Shown here piece by piece: positions 17,507 through 28,843 of a stretch of DNA of 64,000 bases. The stretch lies in assembly GCA_015229115.1 (NCBI GenBank), contig JADGCH010000010.1:1-64000 (forward strand). Direction: 5' to 3'. Each line of letters starts with the position of its first letter. The first letter of the stretch is position 1. The notes beneath the pieces were generated by a model. It had not been told where the DNA came from. It saw nothing but the letters and a program-made list of their open reading frames with translations, and ran no database searches. The position numbers and the translations under genes were made by a program. Source of the DNA: Magnetococcales bacterium. GTDB lineage: Bacteria; Pseudomonadota; Magnetococcia; Magnetococcales; JADGCH01.

Positions 17507-18478
17507 TTGTTTCAGGGTGGTCATCAGGGCCGGGATGGCCTGAAACAGGTCGGCTACCAGCGAAAAATCGGCGATAGCATGGATGGGTGCCTGTGGATCG
17601 TGGTTGATAGCGACAATGGTCCCGGCATCCTTGATGCCGGCCAGATGCTGTAACGATCCCGATATACCGGCGGCGATGTAGAGTTTGGGGGCAATGATCT
17701 TGCCTGTCTGACCGATCTGCCAGTCACTGGCGGCAACGCCGGCATCAACGGCGCTGCGGGTGGCCCCAACGGCTCCACCCAGCTGGCGCGCTAGTTCTTC
17801 GATAATGGCAAAGCTGCCGCAGGAAGCTACCCCCTGTCCACCGGCAACGACAATGGCGGCCGAGCGCAGATCGGCCTGGGCGTTGGAGTGGCTGGCCTGG
17901 AACGAGGTCGGCCGCAGTCTCCAGCTTTCGGTAGCCTGCGTCGGCATAGTTAGGGTAGGCAGAGTGATGACGGTAGCCGAGCGGTGTTCCTGTTCAGCCG
18001 CAGCGGTGAAACTGCTGGCAGTGACAGTCATCAGACGTGGCGAACGCATCAAGTGTCGTGTCACCAGAACAGCACCGGCGTGGATCGGTTTGGTCACGCT
18101 GTCCGGAGCGTTGATGGCCATGACGTTGGTGACCAGTGAACCGTCGAGCAGGGCGGTCAGTCGTGGCAACAGGGCGTGACCAAAGGGGGTTGCTGCTGCG
18201 ACGATCTGCTCAACGGTATCCAGATGGTCGACTGCCATCCACTGGACAATCTGTTGCGCCAGCCGTTCTGGCAGAGGGTCCGTCGTTGTGTCGTCGGGTA
18301 GCAACAGGACGGTGGTGACACCGGTCAGCCGGGCGGCTGTTTTTGCGGCCTGCTGGCCACGGCTGCCACCAATCAGAAGGGTCACACTCCCGCCGAGTTG
18401 GCGGGCAGCGGTGACGATATGCGGCACAGTGGATGCCAGGATACCTTGGCGCTGTTCGGCGAGGACCAGTGTTGTCAT
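17486..18478 (-). CDS. etfA: Electron transfer flavoprotein alpha subunit
   Basis: A 330-residue EtfA. The FAD-binding C-terminal domain carries VAGGQGVAS, GATRSAVDAGV, QIGQTGKIIAPKLYIA, AGISGSLQHLAG and AINHDPQAPI, all typical. With EtfB it forms a soluble FAD/AMP heterodimer that passes electrons from acyl-CoA and other dehydrogenases to ETF-quinone oxidoreductase. Start overlaps the etfB stop by four bases. Confidence 0.95.
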   Translation of the reverse strand: MTTLVLAEQRQGILASTVPHIVTAARQLGGSVTLLIGGSRGQQAAKTAARLTGVTTVLLLPDDTTTDPLPERLAQQIVQWMAVDHLDTVEQIVAAATPFGHALLPRLTALLDGSLVTNVMAINAPDSVTKPIHAGAVLVTRHLMRSPRLMTVTASSFTAAAEQEHRSATVITLPTLTMPTQATESWRLRPTSFQASHSNAQADLRSAAIVVAGGQGVASCGSFAIIEELARQLGGAVGATRSAVDAGVAASDWQIGQTGKIIAPKLYIAAGISGSLQHLAGIKDAGTIVAINHDPQAPIHAIADFSLVADLFQAIPALMTTLKQLATRPG

Positions 18479-19254
18479 GGCAGAATCCGGCGTGCTACGA
18501 GCATCTCGGCCAGTTCGGTGGCGCTGTTAAGTCGTTGGCCGGGAGCGGTGCTCCTCAGTTTGGGCCGGCGATAACCAGCTAAGCTGGTGTGTGGGCTGAG
18601 GTCGATAGCTAGGCTGTTGATGTCCAGCTGTTCGATCGGCATGCGGCGGGTACGCAGGATGTTGGGCAAGCTGGCGTAGCGGGGCTGATTAAGGTGCAGA
18701 TCAACAGTCATCACGGCAGGGCAGGGCAGGGCCATGGTCAGCAGCCCGCCATCGACGGAGCAGGTAACGCTTAACGCCTCGTCGGGCGATGAGGGTACGG
18801 TCACAGCGGCCACGGCAGTGGCTTGATTCCAGCCCAGTAAACCAGCCAGCATCGGTCCGGTTTGACCGTCATCGCTGTCGGGGGCCTGTTTCCCCATGAT
18901 CACCAGATCCGGCTGCTGTTGTTGACAGACAGCATGCAGAGCACGGGCTACCAAGAGCGGTTCCAGTGTCTGGGATACGTCTGTTGTCACCAACAGAGCC
19001 CGATCGGCTCCCATGGCCAACGCCGTACGCAGGATCGCTTCTCCCTCCAGCGCTGGCGCGATACTAACAGCCAGGATGTCGGTGCCCGCTCCCCAGCCGC
19101 TTTCCCGCAGACGTAACGCAGCCTCCAGGGCAACCTCATCGAATGGATTGACGACGGTAGGGATACCATCCAGGTCGATTTCGCGGCCATCAAGTCTGAG
19201 ATGAACCGGAATGGTCGGGTCCGGAACAGGCTTGATGGCAACGACAATCTTCAT
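18475..19254 (-). CDS. etfB: Electron transfer flavoprotein beta subunit
   Basis: A 259-residue EtfB starting MKIVVAIKPVPDP. VVNPFDEVALEAALRL, MGADRALLV and the EtfB loop MGKQAPDSDDGQTGPMLAGLL are present, and the C-terminal signature PRYASLPNILR is close to the family form. It holds AMP in the heterodimer. The start at 19254 follows the dsbA stop by five bases and matches the family N-terminus, whereas the longer frame to 19308 does not. Confidence 0.95.
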   Translation of the reverse strand: MKIVVAIKPVPDPTIPVHLRLDGREIDLDGIPTVVNPFDEVALEAALRLRESGWGAGTDILAVSIAPALEGEAILRTALAMGADRALLVTTDVSQTLEPLLVARALHAVCQQQQPDLVIMGKQAPDSDDGQTGPMLAGLLGWNQATAVAAVTVPSSPDEALSVTCSVDGGLLTMALPCPAVMTVDLHLNQPRYASLPNILRTRRMPIEQLDINSLAIDLSPHTSLAGYRRPKLRSTAPGQRLNSATELAEMLVARRILP

Positions 19255-19259
19255 CGAGA

Positions 19260-19880
19260 TTACGGCATGGTCATCAGGGCCTCGGCAATCACAAACAGGC
19301 GTGGCCAATTACCGGCGGCGTGGCGTGCCTGCAGGCGGTAACGGCCATTGACGATCAGGGTCGGTGTGCCGGTCACGCCATGTTCCTTCTTGAACTGTAG
19401 GGCCTGGGCCACCTGGGTTGAGATACCGAAGTCACGCAGCTTGGCCTGAAACTGTTTATTATCCAGTCCAATTTCTTCCGCGATAAACATCAGATCGCTT
19501 TCCGACTCGATGTTGGCATTCTGGTCAAAATGGGCCTTGAACAGCGCCATCTGCATCTCAGCCTCTTTACCCATCGCTTGGGCGACAAAAAAAGCCCGTG
19601 CCGGCAGATCGGTCTGCTCGCCCCAGAAGATGGGCAGGGAGCGAAAACTGAACCGATCCTTGTTTTTCTTGACCCATTCTTTCAGTTCGCGGTGCAGGGT
19701 GTAGCAGTGCGGGCACTTGAAATTAAAGACTTCGACCACTTCCGGACGGTCCATGCGGGCCGTTGTCGCCGGTGTGATCAGATCGTAATGAACCCCGGCC
19801 TGCAACACTTCCGAGGCCATGGCAGAGACGGCTAACAGCAGGCCTAACAGGGGTGCCAGCACAGCAACAATGAATTTCAT
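19260..19880 (-). CDS. dsbA: Thiol:disulfide interchange protein DsbA
   Basis: A 206-residue periplasmic oxidase. It has a signal peptide (MKFIVAVLAPLLGLLLAVSA-MAS), the thioredoxin-fold active site CPHC in FKCPHCYTLH, and the cis-proline loop GVTGTPTLIVNGRYR. The CPHC dipeptide equals that of E. coli DsbA, so it should introduce disulfides into exported proteins. A longer frame to 20003 overlaps osmC and lacks the signal peptide. Its place between osmC and etfB suggests co-transcription rather than shared function. dsbB is not nearby. Confidence 0.93.
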   Translation of the reverse strand: MKFIVAVLAPLLGLLLAVSAMASEVLQAGVHYDLITPATTARMDRPEVVEVFNFKCPHCYTLHRELKEWVKKNKDRFSFRSLPIFWGEQTDLPARAFFVAQAMGKEAEMQMALFKAHFDQNANIESESDLMFIAEEIGLDNKQFQAKLRDFGISTQVAQALQFKKEHGVTGTPTLIVNGRYRLQARHAAGNWPRLFVIAEALMTMP

Positions 19881-19899
19881 GACGCAGGTCTCTCGTTGG

Positions 19900-20325
19900 T
19901 CAAAGTTGACGTATTTCATAACTGTTATGAATGCGGGCCGTTCGACCCAGCATGATCGACGCCGAGCAATACTTCTCTTCCGAGAGCTTGATGGCCCGTT
20001 CAACAGCAGCGGTAGGCAGTTCGCTACCGGTCAGAATGTAATGAACATCAATTTCGACCAGCACCTTGGGATCCTCACTGGCCCGCACTCCTTTCAGAAG
20101 GACTTCACAGTCGGTGACACGATGCCTGCCCTTGCGCAGTATGGTCAGTATGTCGATGGACGTGCACCCACCCATGCCGATCAGCAGCAGCTCCATGGGG
20201 CGAACTCCCATGTTGCGCCCCCCAACACTCTCGGCAGCGTCCATCACCACCGTATGACCGGAACCTGATTCACCCAGCAGCTGTAGACCATCGATCAGTT
20301 TGATACGCGCAGTAATTTCTGACAT
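19900..20325 (-). CDS. OsmC family protein
   Basis: A 141-residue OsmC/Ohr-superfamily protein, close to the YhfA group: GVRPMELLLIGMGGCTSIDIL contains the first conserved cysteine, and EEKYCSASIML the second. Such proteins reduce organic hydroperoxides or handle sulfur species using the paired cysteines. AGAGGG sits ahead of the start. First gene of the minus operon osmC-dsbA-etfB-etfA. Confidence 0.88.
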   Translation of the reverse strand: MSEITARIKLIDGLQLLGESGSGHTVVMDAAESVGGRNMGVRPMELLLIGMGGCTSIDILTILRKGRHRVTDCEVLLKGVRASEDPKVLVEIDVHYILTGSELPTAAVERAIKLSEEKYCSASIMLGRTARIHNSYEIRQL

Positions 20326-20522
20326 GACAACCCTCTAAACGCCATCAAGAGCAGCATAAAACCTGGGTACCATGCTACTACGCCGGCCGGTCCATGTCCA
20401 GATATGATCGATGGTAATCGGCCTACCTGTTGTTATTATGATTGACCCTATACACACGTATCAGTTATAACCCATATTTCAGGTCGGTAGACAACGGGAT
20501 CAATGGCTATTGAGCGTGAACC

Positions 20523-22691
20523 ATGAAAGAAAATAGAATTATTGCGTTTTTATCGGTCCTGTTGGTTGCGGTGCTTGCACTCCTTTTTTATCGATTGCAA
20601 AGTCATAACTTCCTGCCTTCATCGCAACCAGACAGCACACTGGCTGTGCCACGTGTTCAACAGCTGCGCTTGGGAGTCAATATACCACCCGGAACGGCCC
20701 TCCATGCTGCCGCAGAACGGTTTGCCCAACGCGTGTCTGAAGGGAGTCGCCAGTCGATTCGCGTCTCGGTCTACCCTAATCAGCAGCTGGGCAACGATAG
20801 TCAGATGCTGGAAATGGCCAGGCGTGGTGAGCTGGACCTGGTATTGATCCCTACCGCCAAGTTCAGTACCGACCTACCAGAGATGCAGGTGTTCGATCTG
20901 CCCTTTTTCTTCCCGTCGCGGCAGCTGCTCTACCAGGCCTTGGATGGGCAATTGGGTACCACGCTGCTGGAACGGTTGGATGGCATTGGTTTGAAGGGTC
21001 TTGCCTTCTGGGAAAATGGTTTCAAACAATTGACAGCCAATCGTCCCTTGCTCGTGCCGACCGATTTCAAGGGTCTCAAAATGCGGGTGATGAACAGCCC
21101 CATTCTCCAGGATCAGTTTGAATCCCTGGGAGCTACCACCATTCCCATTGATTTTCATGCCACCCGCAAGGCGTTGGCCGATGGTGTGGTGGATGGACAG
21201 GAAAATCCTCTGGTGGCCATTGTCAGCATGAAATTTCACGAAGTCCAGTCACACATGACCATCAGCAACCACGCCTATCTTGGCTATGTCTTTGCCATGA
21301 GCAAAAACAGTTTCGACCGCCTGTCCAGCAAGGACCAGCACCTTATTGTGACGACAGCCCAGGCCTTGACCGCATGGGAACGCGACGAGACCAAACGCTA
21401 TGAAGAACAGTTCATGGACACTGCACGTCAAGCCGGCATGACGATTGACACACTCTCACCGGCTGAGTTGAAGACGTTTCAACAGGTACTGGATTACCTG
21501 CCGCGCAAGTTTGAGCAGACCATCGGAGCAGACATTATTTCCCAGGCGCAAGAGGTGATCGTTCAATATCTGGCCAGTCAGACACAGGCGCCAGAGATCC
21601 TGATTGGTCTTGATGCCGATCTTTCTGCCCAAAGCGCACGGGTTGGTTTGGCCTTCAAGCAGGGTATTCAGCTGGCCATCCATACCATCAATCAGCAAGG
21701 CGGCCTGCTGGGCCGTCCATTGCGCTTGATGGCCAGGGATCATCAGGGCGTGCCAGAACGTGGTCGCGCCAACATCCGTTTCTTTGCTGAACAACCCAAT
21801 CTGGTTGCCATTGTGGGCGGTAAGGACAGTACGGTGGTGCTGGAGGAGTTGGATCTGATCCACCAGTATCAGGTTCCGTACCTGATTCCATGGGCTGCCG
21901 CCAGCGAACTGACAGAAAACGGTCAACAACCCAATTTCGTCTTTCGTGTTAGCCTGAATGACCGTCTCGTGGTCCCATTTTTAACCGAAACGGCGGTACA
22001 GCGTGGCCATCCCATCGCCATTGTTTTTGAGAACAATGCCTGGGGACGACAGAACAACATGCGCATTCAGGCCTACCTGAGTCAACTGGGTCAACAACCA
22101 GCCGGTTCATGGCGTTTTCCACCCGGAGAGAAAAATTTTCAGGATACCATCACGCACATCGTGAGTACTCAGGCCAAATCAGTCTTGTTAATTGCTTCAC
22201 CTAAGAGTAGTCTGTCCTTTATCAAAGCGTTATCGAGTGCTGTACCGCACATGCCAATCCTATCCCATTGGGGACTGATTGGAGATGCCATGACGGCAGA
22301 AGAGATCAACCTGTTAGCCGACAAGAAAGTCGTTTTTCCACAAACCGTTTTGCTGTATCCTCCCGATACCGACCGGGTACAACGGCTACTGAGCGAATAC
22401 CGCAGCTATTTTCAGACGGATAGCCATGAATTAATCCGTTTTGGTGCTGGCTTTGTGCACGCCTACGACCTGATCCACTTGTTGGCGCAGGCTATTGTTG
22501 CAGGGAACAGTCTCGATCGGCAGGTGATACGCGCTGCATTGGAGCAGTTGCACGCTTATGAGGGTATCGTCAAAACCTATCACCAACCTTTTACCGCCGA
22601 GCGTCATGATGCTTTGGGGTTGGATGAATATCGCCTGGCTCAATTCCTGAAGACCGGCCACATCGTCTTAGTTGACCGTGTGGATCCATAG
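20523..22691 (+). CDS. Fusion of DctP-type and LivJ-type periplasmic binding domains
   Basis: A 722-residue exported protein with two solute-binding domains from unrelated transporter classes. Residues 7-24 form a signal anchor. Residues about 49-343 are a TRAP-transporter DctP domain: [17 protein letters not shown], the conserved ligand arginine in [10 protein letters not shown], and [11 protein letters not shown]. Residues about 358-715 are a Peripla_BP_6 (LivJ-like) domain: [38 protein letters not shown] and PYLIPWAAA. No TRAP permease (DctQM) or LivHMGF genes are near; instead a membrane sensor kinase starts eight bases after the stop. Inference: it is a ligand-sensing partner of that kinase. 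Ligands may be carboxylates and amino-acid-like molecules. Confidence 0.85.
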   Translation: MKENRIIAFLSVLLVAVLALLFYRLQSHNFLPSSQPDSTLAVPRVQQLRLGVNIPPGTALHAAAERFAQRVSEGSRQSIRVSVYPNQQLGNDSQMLEMARRGELDLVLIPTAKFSTDLPEMQVFDLPFFFPSRQLLYQALDGQLGTTLLERLDGIGLKGLAFWENGFKQLTANRPLLVPTDFKGLKMRVMNSPILQDQFESLGATTIPIDFHATRKALADGVVDGQENPLVAIVSMKFHEVQSHMTISNHAYLGYVFAMSKNSFDRLSSKDQHLIVTTAQALTAWERDETKRYEEQFMDTARQAGMTIDTLSPAELKTFQQVLDYLPRKFEQTIGADIISQAQEVIVQYLASQTQAPEILIGLDADLSAQSARVGLAFKQGIQLAIHTINQQGGLLGRPLRLMARDHQGVPERGRANIRFFAEQPNLVAIVGGKDSTVVLEELDLIHQYQVPYLIPWAAASELTENGQQPNFVFRVSLNDRLVVPFLTETAVQRGHPIAIVFENNAWGRQNNMRIQAYLSQLGQQPAGSWRFPPGEKNFQDTITHIVSTQAKSVLLIASPKSSLSFIKALSSAVPHMPILSHWGLIGDAMTAEEINLLADKKVVFPQTVLLYPPDTDRVQRLLSEYRSYFQTDSHELIRFGAGFVHAYDLIHLLAQAIVAGNSLDRQVIRAALEQLHAYEGIVKTYHQPFTAERHDALGLDEYRLAQFLKTGHIVLVDRVDP

Positions 22692-22698
22692 AAATGCC

Positions 22699-25600
22699 AT
22701 GCTGAGATCACAAAAAAAACTCAAAAACAGGCTAGTCATCCAGTTTTCTGTCTTCGTCAGCATTACCCTGCTGTTGGTGGTGAGTCTGATGACCTTGCGC
22801 ATGGCTCAGATGACCAGGGATCAGGTAATTTCCATCCACCGGGAACATGGTGCCGCCAAGCTCGTGCGGCTGAATGAACATGTGGATCATTTGGTTCAGA
22901 ATGTCAAACGGTTGGCGGGCAACAGCCTGGTCATCAATGCCATGGTCGATCGTGCCGGACGCAACCAGTATTTGCCTCAGCTGGTGGAGAATTTTGCTGA
23001 GGATCGCGAAATAGCAGCCCTGATGCTGGTCGATTATAACGGTAAACAGATTTTTATCAGCCGTGACGATGCACAACGTGACAACGACGCCAAATTTTTG
23101 CGCGAGACTTTGGGTATGAACCGCTCGGCTGTGCTTCTGAACGAAGATAAAACCAAGTTGGTCGTCAGTTATCCCATCAAGTTTTATGACACCACTCAGG
23201 GTGCTGTGGTGGTTTATTTCGATCTGGCAAAAGTGCTGCAGCGTATTTTCTCCGCCAGTGATAGTACGCATCAACTGTTTGACCGCGATACGCTGTTATT
23301 CACCCAACCAGGCCATGTCAGCCAGGATCCAATCTTCCTCAAAATTCAACCAGCTGTTCAGGATTACTGGACCCAGAAGCTCCAGCTTCATTTGGGTATT
23401 ACCATTGATCGAGCCACAATCCTTGGGCCGGTCTACAGCATTATTTTAGACACCGCGTTACTGGGCCTAGCGATCCTGATCAGTGCCATTCTACTGGCCT
23501 TCCGTATCGGTGGCAACATCGCCGATCCCATTCTGTTGCTCTGGCGCAAAATACACGATAGTGACGGTCGCAACACCGCTCTGCAGCTCTGTCCGGTCGG
23601 CACGGGTGACGAGCTGGAAGATCTGGCGGAGGCCTTTGAAAGAAGAACCAGAGAACTGTGGACTACCCAGCAGGAGCTGGAGCATCTGGTCGAACAAAAA
23701 AGCATCTCCCTGGCCCAGGTCAGCCAAAATCTGGCTCAGACTGAATCGCTGCTGGTAACGGCACTGGAGACCGTCGAAGATGGTTTTGCCATTTTTGATG
23801 ACCAGGATCGGCTCTACCTATGGAACAATGCCTTTCAACGGATCAATAAGGAGATTTCTGACTTTGCTGTCGCCGGTGTTTCTTACGAACAGATCTTGCG
23901 GACGGCCATCGATCGAGGACTGCTGCCAGAGGCTACGGGTCGTGAAGAGGACTGGTTGGCTCAACGCATGTCCGTGCATCGATCACCACGGGAGGCGTTT
24001 ATTGAGCAGAGGAATGATGATCAATGGCTGAGGATTGCTGAAAGCTCGATAGAACAGGGCTGGACCGTGGCCATTCTGTCGGACATCACGCAACAGCAAA
24101 GGTTAAAAGCCAGCCTGATGGAAGCTAAGGTGGTGGCAGAGTCGGCCGTTAAGGCCAAAAGTGTTTTTCTGGCCAACATGAGCCATGAAATTCGTACTCC
24201 CATGAATGCCATTATCGGTCTGAGCCACTTGTGTTTGCAGACCCAGTTAACCAACAAACAAAAAGACTATCTCTTCAAGATCCATAATTCTGGTACGGCG
24301 CTGCTGCGGATTATCAACGACATCCTCGATTTCTCCAAAATTGAGGCCGGTCGTCTCGATATGGAATCGGTCGAATTTTCCCTGGAGCAGGTGCTGAGTC
24401 AAACAGCCACCTTCATCTCCATGAAGGCGCATGAAAAACAACTGGAACTGGTGATCGAAACAGCCAGGAATGTACCCCTGTACCTGGTGGGTGATCCATT
24501 GCGATTGGGACAGATCCTGACCAACCTCGCCAACAATGCCGTTAAATTTACCGACCAGGGTGAGGTGGTTATTATCACAGAACAACTGGAACGTCGCAGC
24601 GAACAGGTACAGCTCCAGTTTACCGTGCGTGATAGTGGTATCGGCATGACATCCGCGCAACGGGCCCTGCTGTTTCAGGCCTTCAATCAGGCTGACTCAT
24701 CGACGAGCCGCAAATATGGTGGTACCGGTCTGGGCCTGACCATTTCCAAACGTCTGATTGAGATGATGGGCGGATCGGTGCGGGTTAACAGTGAGCCGGG
24801 AGTCGGATCAGAATTTATTTTTGATGTCTGGCTTGATGTGGCCCATGTCACGGTGGAACAACCCTTGTTACCCGATCGTCAGCTGCGTGATAGGAGGGTA
24901 CTGGTTGTCGATGACAACGACAGCGCCCGCAGAGTGATGGTAGATTTTCTGACCTCGCTGGACTTTAGGGTCAGCTCAGTCAAGAATGGTCAAGAGGCCA
25001 TGATTGCCGTTCAGGAAGCCGACACGGCTCACGATCCCTTTCATCTGGTGATGATGGATTACAGGATGCCAGAGCTGGATGGTATCGATACTACCCGCCG
25101 CATCAAACAGGATTTAGGCCTGAGCCAGGTCCCATCGGTCCTTATGGTCGCCGATTATGGTGATGAAAGTATTGTCAAACAGGCATCACAAGCGGCACAA
25201 GTGGATGGATTTCTGGTCAAACCCATCCATCAGAGTTCCCTGATGGAATCGATCATGGAGCTTTTTGGTCAAGTCAGAAAAGGTCACACACCTGATATCA
25301 AAACGCAGGAGAGTCAACAAACGGCTATGGCCGCATTGTCAGGAGCGCGGATTTTACTGGTCGAGGACAACGAGATCAATCAGCAGGTGGCGCAAGAGTT
25401 ACTGGAACAAGTCGGCATAACGATCACGATGGCCAATAACGGTCAGGAAGCCATTGATTTGATGATCATTAATGACTACGATGGTGTGCTGATGGATGTG
25501 CATATGCCAGTCATGGATGGCATGGAGGCCACCCGGGCCATTCGTCAGGATGGTCGTTGGGCCCACCTGCCTATTATCGCCATGACAGCCAATGCCATGG

Positions 25601-26418
25601 CGAGCGATCGCGATCAATGTCTGGCTGTTGGCATGCAGGATCATATCTCCAAGCCCGTCAACCCGTCAGATCTGTTTATCACGTTGTCCAGGTGGGTCAC
25701 GCCCGCCACACCACAGCTCATGCCAGTACTCCAGATCTCATCGCATGCTCCAGCCCAGTCGGATCAGGAGTCTGTACCGGTGATCCCAGGCCTGGATACG
25801 CAAGGTGGGCTGCGTCGTATGGCTGGTAACGTCAGCGGCTATCGGGCCCTGCTGACCAAATTCCGTACCAACCAGGGCCAGGCTGATCAGGCCATTCGGG
25901 CAGCATTGGTCGACAATGACCAAAATAGGGCGGCCATCCTGGCGCACACCTTAAAGGGTGTTGCTGCTACGGTGGGTGCCGAGGCACTACAGGCTGAAGC
26001 CTACGTGCTGGAACAGGGCATCAAAACGGGTTGGGCTGATCAGGCCGGATTACTGGGGTTGTTGGCAGGGGTATCAGCGCAATTGCAGCAAGTCTGCCAA
26101 GCCATTGATCGGGCCCTGCCCACGACTACCATGCCAGCCGTGCCGGACAGGGATGAATCCCAAGCCGAGATGGAGGACAAATCGGCCGAACGCAGCGCAC
26201 TACTGCGACAGATGGCCAGGCAACTGGCTATTTTTGATGCTGAGGTCGATGACACTATGGAATCGTTGCATCGTATCTCGACCACCTCCCGGACGTGGTT
26301 GGACTGGATCGGCAAAATGGAGCAGCTGCTGGCTGCTTATGACTTTGATGCAGCGATGGATTGTCTGACACAATTTGCTCATTCCATGAATATCGACTTA
26401 GGTATAACCGATGAATAA
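22699..26418 (+). CDS. Membrane-bound hybrid sensor histidine kinase with two REC and HPt domains
   Basis: A 1239-residue BarA/ArcB-style kinase. In order: TM1 (about 12-34), a periplasmic sensor domain of some 210 residues, TM2 (about 244-270), HAMP-like linker and coiled coil, PAS (about 350-460), HisKA with the phospho-His in [12 protein letters not shown] (near 496), HATPase with NNAVKF, DSGIGM and GGTGLGL, receiver 1 (VLVVDDND, acceptor in MMDYRMPE), receiver 2 (LLVEDNE, acceptor in LMDVHMPV), HPt with AHTLKG (near 1082), and a 75-residue helical tail. All phosphorelay residues are present. The in-frame ATG at 22699 is used; no good ribosome binding site is seen, so translation may depend on the upstream gene. 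Its stop overlaps the next gene by eight bases. Confidence 0.9.
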   Translation: MLRSQKKLKNRLVIQFSVFVSITLLLVVSLMTLRMAQMTRDQVISIHREHGAAKLVRLNEHVDHLVQNVKRLAGNSLVINAMVDRAGRNQYLPQLVENFAEDREIAALMLVDYNGKQIFISRDDAQRDNDAKFLRETLGMNRSAVLLNEDKTKLVVSYPIKFYDTTQGAVVVYFDLAKVLQRIFSASDSTHQLFDRDTLLFTQPGHVSQDPIFLKIQPAVQDYWTQKLQLHLGITIDRATILGPVYSIILDTALLGLAILISAILLAFRIGGNIADPILLLWRKIHDSDGRNTALQLCPVGTGDELEDLAEAFERRTRELWTTQQELEHLVEQKSISLAQVSQNLAQTESLLVTALETVEDGFAIFDDQDRLYLWNNAFQRINKEISDFAVAGVSYEQILRTAIDRGLLPEATGREEDWLAQRMSVHRSPREAFIEQRNDDQWLRIAESSIEQGWTVAILSDITQQQRLKASLMEAKVVAESAVKAKSVFLANMSHEIRTPMNAIIGLSHLCLQTQLTNKQKDYLFKIHNSGTALLRIINDILDFSKIEAGRLDMESVEFSLEQVLSQTATFISMKAHEKQLELVIETARNVPLYLVGDPLRLGQILTNLANNAVKFTDQGEVVIITEQLERRSEQVQLQFTVRDSGIGMTSAQRALLFQAFNQADSSTSRKYGGTGLGLTISKRLIEMMGGSVRVNSEPGVGSEFIFDVWLDVAHVTVEQPLLPDRQLRDRRVLVVDDNDSARRVMVDFLTSLDFRVSSVKNGQEAMIAVQEADTAHDPFHLVMMDYRMPELDGIDTTRRIKQDLGLSQVPSVLMVADYGDESIVKQASQAAQVDGFLVKPIHQSSLMESIMELFGQVRKGHTPDIKTQESQQTAMAALSGARILLVEDNEINQQVAQELLEQVGITITMANNGQEAIDLMIINDYDGVLMDVHMPVMDGMEATRAIRQDGRWAHLPIIAMTANAMASDRDQCLAVGMQDHISKPVNPSDLFITLSRWVTPATPQLMPVLQISSHAPAQSDQESVPVIPGLDTQGGLRRMAGNVSGYRALLTKFRTNQGQADQAIRAALVDNDQNRAAILAHTLKGVAATVGAEALQAEAYVLEQGIKTGWADQAGLLGLLAGVSAQLQQVCQAIDRALPTTTMPAVPDRDESQAEMEDKSAERSALLRQMARQLAIFDAEVDDTMESLHRISTTSRTWLDWIGKMEQLLAAYDFDAAMDCLTQFAHSMNIDLGITDE

Positions 26419-28843
26419 GGCCGTTGATAAACCATCCATACTCATTGTCGATGATTCTCCCGAGAACATTGACGTATTAAAAACAATACTGATCAGTGAC
26501 TATAGGGTACGGCCAGCTGTTAATGGTTCGTTGGCGTTGCGCATGGCCAGAATGGACCCCAAGCCCGATCTGATTCTGCTGGATATTGTCATGCCAGACA
26601 TGGATGGTCACCAAGTGTGTCGTTTGTTAAAAAGTGATCCGGAGACTCAGGACATCCCGGTGATCTTTGTGACTTCACGAGGTAATCAGTCCGATGAACT
26701 GGAAGGACTGCAACTGGGTGCGGTCGATTATATAACCAAGCCAATTAATCCGGCCATTGTCCAGCTCCGTGTCAGAACGCAACTAGAGCTGCGCGGCATT
26801 CACAGGGAACTGGCAGAGAAAAACCGCCGGTTGTACGAAATCAACGAGAAGTTGGCCGATAGCATGGAACAGCTTTCTGCCTCTGAGGATCGATTCCGTA
26901 GCCTGGTACAGACCATACCCGACATTGTCTATAAAATTGATGCTGAAGGACGGTTCACCTTCCTGAATAAGTCCATCGAACGTCTGGGCTATCACCAGTC
27001 GGATCTGATTGGACATCATTTTTCTGAAATGATCTACGATGCAGACGTTAAAACATCCAGTTTGGTCAATGTGATCGGTACCATTGGTGCTGGCACGGCC
27101 AACCCGGAACAGAAATTGTTCGATGAGAGACGTACCGGGCCACGCATGACGATGGGACTGGAGATTCGCCTGAGGACCAAGAGCGGTCAACCTGCTGAAT
27201 TTGTTGAGATAAAAAATATGGACGCTCCATCCATGGTCAATGTTGAGGTCAATTGTACCGGTCTTTATGGCGAGGTTGGTCTGGAGACCTCCTCCCGAAC
27301 ACGACAATACATCGGAACAGTCGGTGTCATTCGTGATATTACCGATCGGCAGAAAGCCCATCAATCCTTGCTGGAGGAGCGCAAGTTACTGCGACAACTC
27401 ATCAACGCCACACCCTTACCGATTTTTTTTATCGATGCTGCGGGAACACTGGTGTTTTGTAACCAAGCCTTTCTCAATTTCATGGCCATCGACAAAACAG
27501 GCGTAGAGCTGGGTAACCTGCAGCAGCTCTTTAACGCCGAGACCACTCAGCATCTTGATCGCCTGATTCGTGATGTATTGATTATGGAAGACGAAACACT
27601 GGTCAGTAATGAGCTGGAGATCGAGGACCGGGCTGGTACGGGCCACTTCGTCAAGGTTATTCTGACTCGGTTTCAGCATGGACAGGCCGCAACGTCCAAT
27701 GTCATTGGCGTGCTGGTCGATATAACCGAACAGAAAATCTCGGTGCGCGAGTTGACACGTGCCCGCAAAACGGCTGAGAAAATGGCCAGGAAGGCTGAAG
27801 AAGCCAGTCGTACCAAGGGAGATTTCATATCCAATATTAACCATGAAATTCGCACGCCTCTTAATGCTATTGTTGGTCTCACCTACCTTTGTTTGCAGAC
27901 GCAGCTAACCCCTCAACAACAGGATTATCTGTCATGTGTTCATAAGAATGCCAACGACTTGCTACACATCGTGAACAATGTGCTTGATTTTTCATCCTTT
28001 GATGAGGATCAATTGACGCTGGAAAAGGCCAAATTTATACTAGAGGATATATTTAAGATCCTTATCAAAAAATTTAGTGCTAAAAGTCAGAAAAAAGGCC
28101 TTCAACTGTTGGTGGATACCAAGGACAGCGTTGCCTGTCATTTGTACGGTGATGCCCACCGTCTGGAACAGGTATTGACCAATCTCATGAGTAACGCGGT
28201 TAAATTTACCTCATCCGGACAGGTCACCCTGCAGGCTGAAAAAGTGGCTGAAACAGAACAGGAGGCACAATTCCAGTTTGTTGTAAGCGATACCGGTATT
28301 GGTATGACGCAGCAGCAACTCGGTAACCTGTTCAGCGAATTTTTCCAGGGTGATCCCTCTGTCAATCGTGCGTATAATGGGGTTGGGCTCAGCTTGGCGC
28401 TCAGCAAGCGGCTGGTGGAGTTAATGGGTGGCACCCTTCACGTCGAAAGTAGTCCTGGACAGGGTAGCCGGTTCACCTTGACCAGTCGTTTTGAAAAAGT
28501 GGTTGAGTCATCGTCGGATCCGGCTGACCCGGTGGCCGAATCGGCTGAGTTGTCACCAGACGGCAGCGACCTAACTCCGACCGATCATTACGACTATTGT
28601 GCCATACAGGAACTGGGACCGCTGTTGCAGCAGGCCGCCCAGTTGTTGCTGCGTTTTGATGCTGGTGTCGACCAGGTTATGATGCAGATTGTGCCCCTGG
28701 TCCGGAGTGGGCCGCAGCGGCGCCATTTAGCCTGCGTGCAGCAGTCACTCAGAGACTACGATTATGACACCAGTCTGACAGCCTTGTGTCAGTGGGCAGC
28801 AGAAGAAGGGGTAACGATCGACCTGTCTGGAGAAACAACATGA
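26411..28843 (+). CDS. Soluble REC-PAS-PAS hybrid histidine kinase
   Basis: An 810-residue kinase without membrane segments. Receiver at residues 10-125 (LIVDDSPEN, acceptor in [11 protein letters not shown]), coiled coil, PAS 1 (about 160-310, with an insertion), PAS 2 (about 322-430), HisKA with [12 protein letters not shown] (near 477), and HATPase ([15 protein letters not shown]). The glycine-rich G2 box reads GVGLSLAL, not the usual GTGLGL, so catalysis may be altered. It has no C-terminal receiver or HPt, but ends with a tail resembling that of the kinase before it (both with FDA-VD, an YDYD/YDFD element and a final DL). Likely takes phosphate from the upstream kinase's HPt on its N-terminal receiver. 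Confidence 0.88.
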   Translation: MNKAVDKPSILIVDDSPENIDVLKTILISDYRVRPAVNGSLALRMARMDPKPDLILLDIVMPDMDGHQVCRLLKSDPETQDIPVIFVTSRGNQSDELEGLQLGAVDYITKPINPAIVQLRVRTQLELRGIHRELAEKNRRLYEINEKLADSMEQLSASEDRFRSLVQTIPDIVYKIDAEGRFTFLNKSIERLGYHQSDLIGHHFSEMIYDADVKTSSLVNVIGTIGAGTANPEQKLFDERRTGPRMTMGLEIRLRTKSGQPAEFVEIKNMDAPSMVNVEVNCTGLYGEVGLETSSRTRQYIGTVGVIRDITDRQKAHQSLLEERKLLRQLINATPLPIFFIDAAGTLVFCNQAFLNFMAIDKTGVELGNLQQLFNAETTQHLDRLIRDVLIMEDETLVSNELEIEDRAGTGHFVKVILTRFQHGQAATSNVIGVLVDITEQKISVRELTRARKTAEKMARKAEEASRTKGDFISNINHEIRTPLNAIVGLTYLCLQTQLTPQQQDYLSCVHKNANDLLHIVNNVLDFSSFDEDQLTLEKAKFILEDIFKILIKKFSAKSQKKGLQLLVDTKDSVACHLYGDAHRLEQVLTNLMSNAVKFTSSGQVTLQAEKVAETEQEAQFQFVVSDTGIGMTQQQLGNLFSEFFQGDPSVNRAYNGVGLSLALSKRLVELMGGTLHVESSPGQGSRFTLTSRFEKVVESSSDPADPVAESAELSPDGSDLTPTDHYDYCAIQELGPLLQQAAQLLLRFDAGVDQVMMQIVPLVRSGPQRRHLACVQQSLRDYDYDTSLTALCQWAAEEGVTIDLSGETT

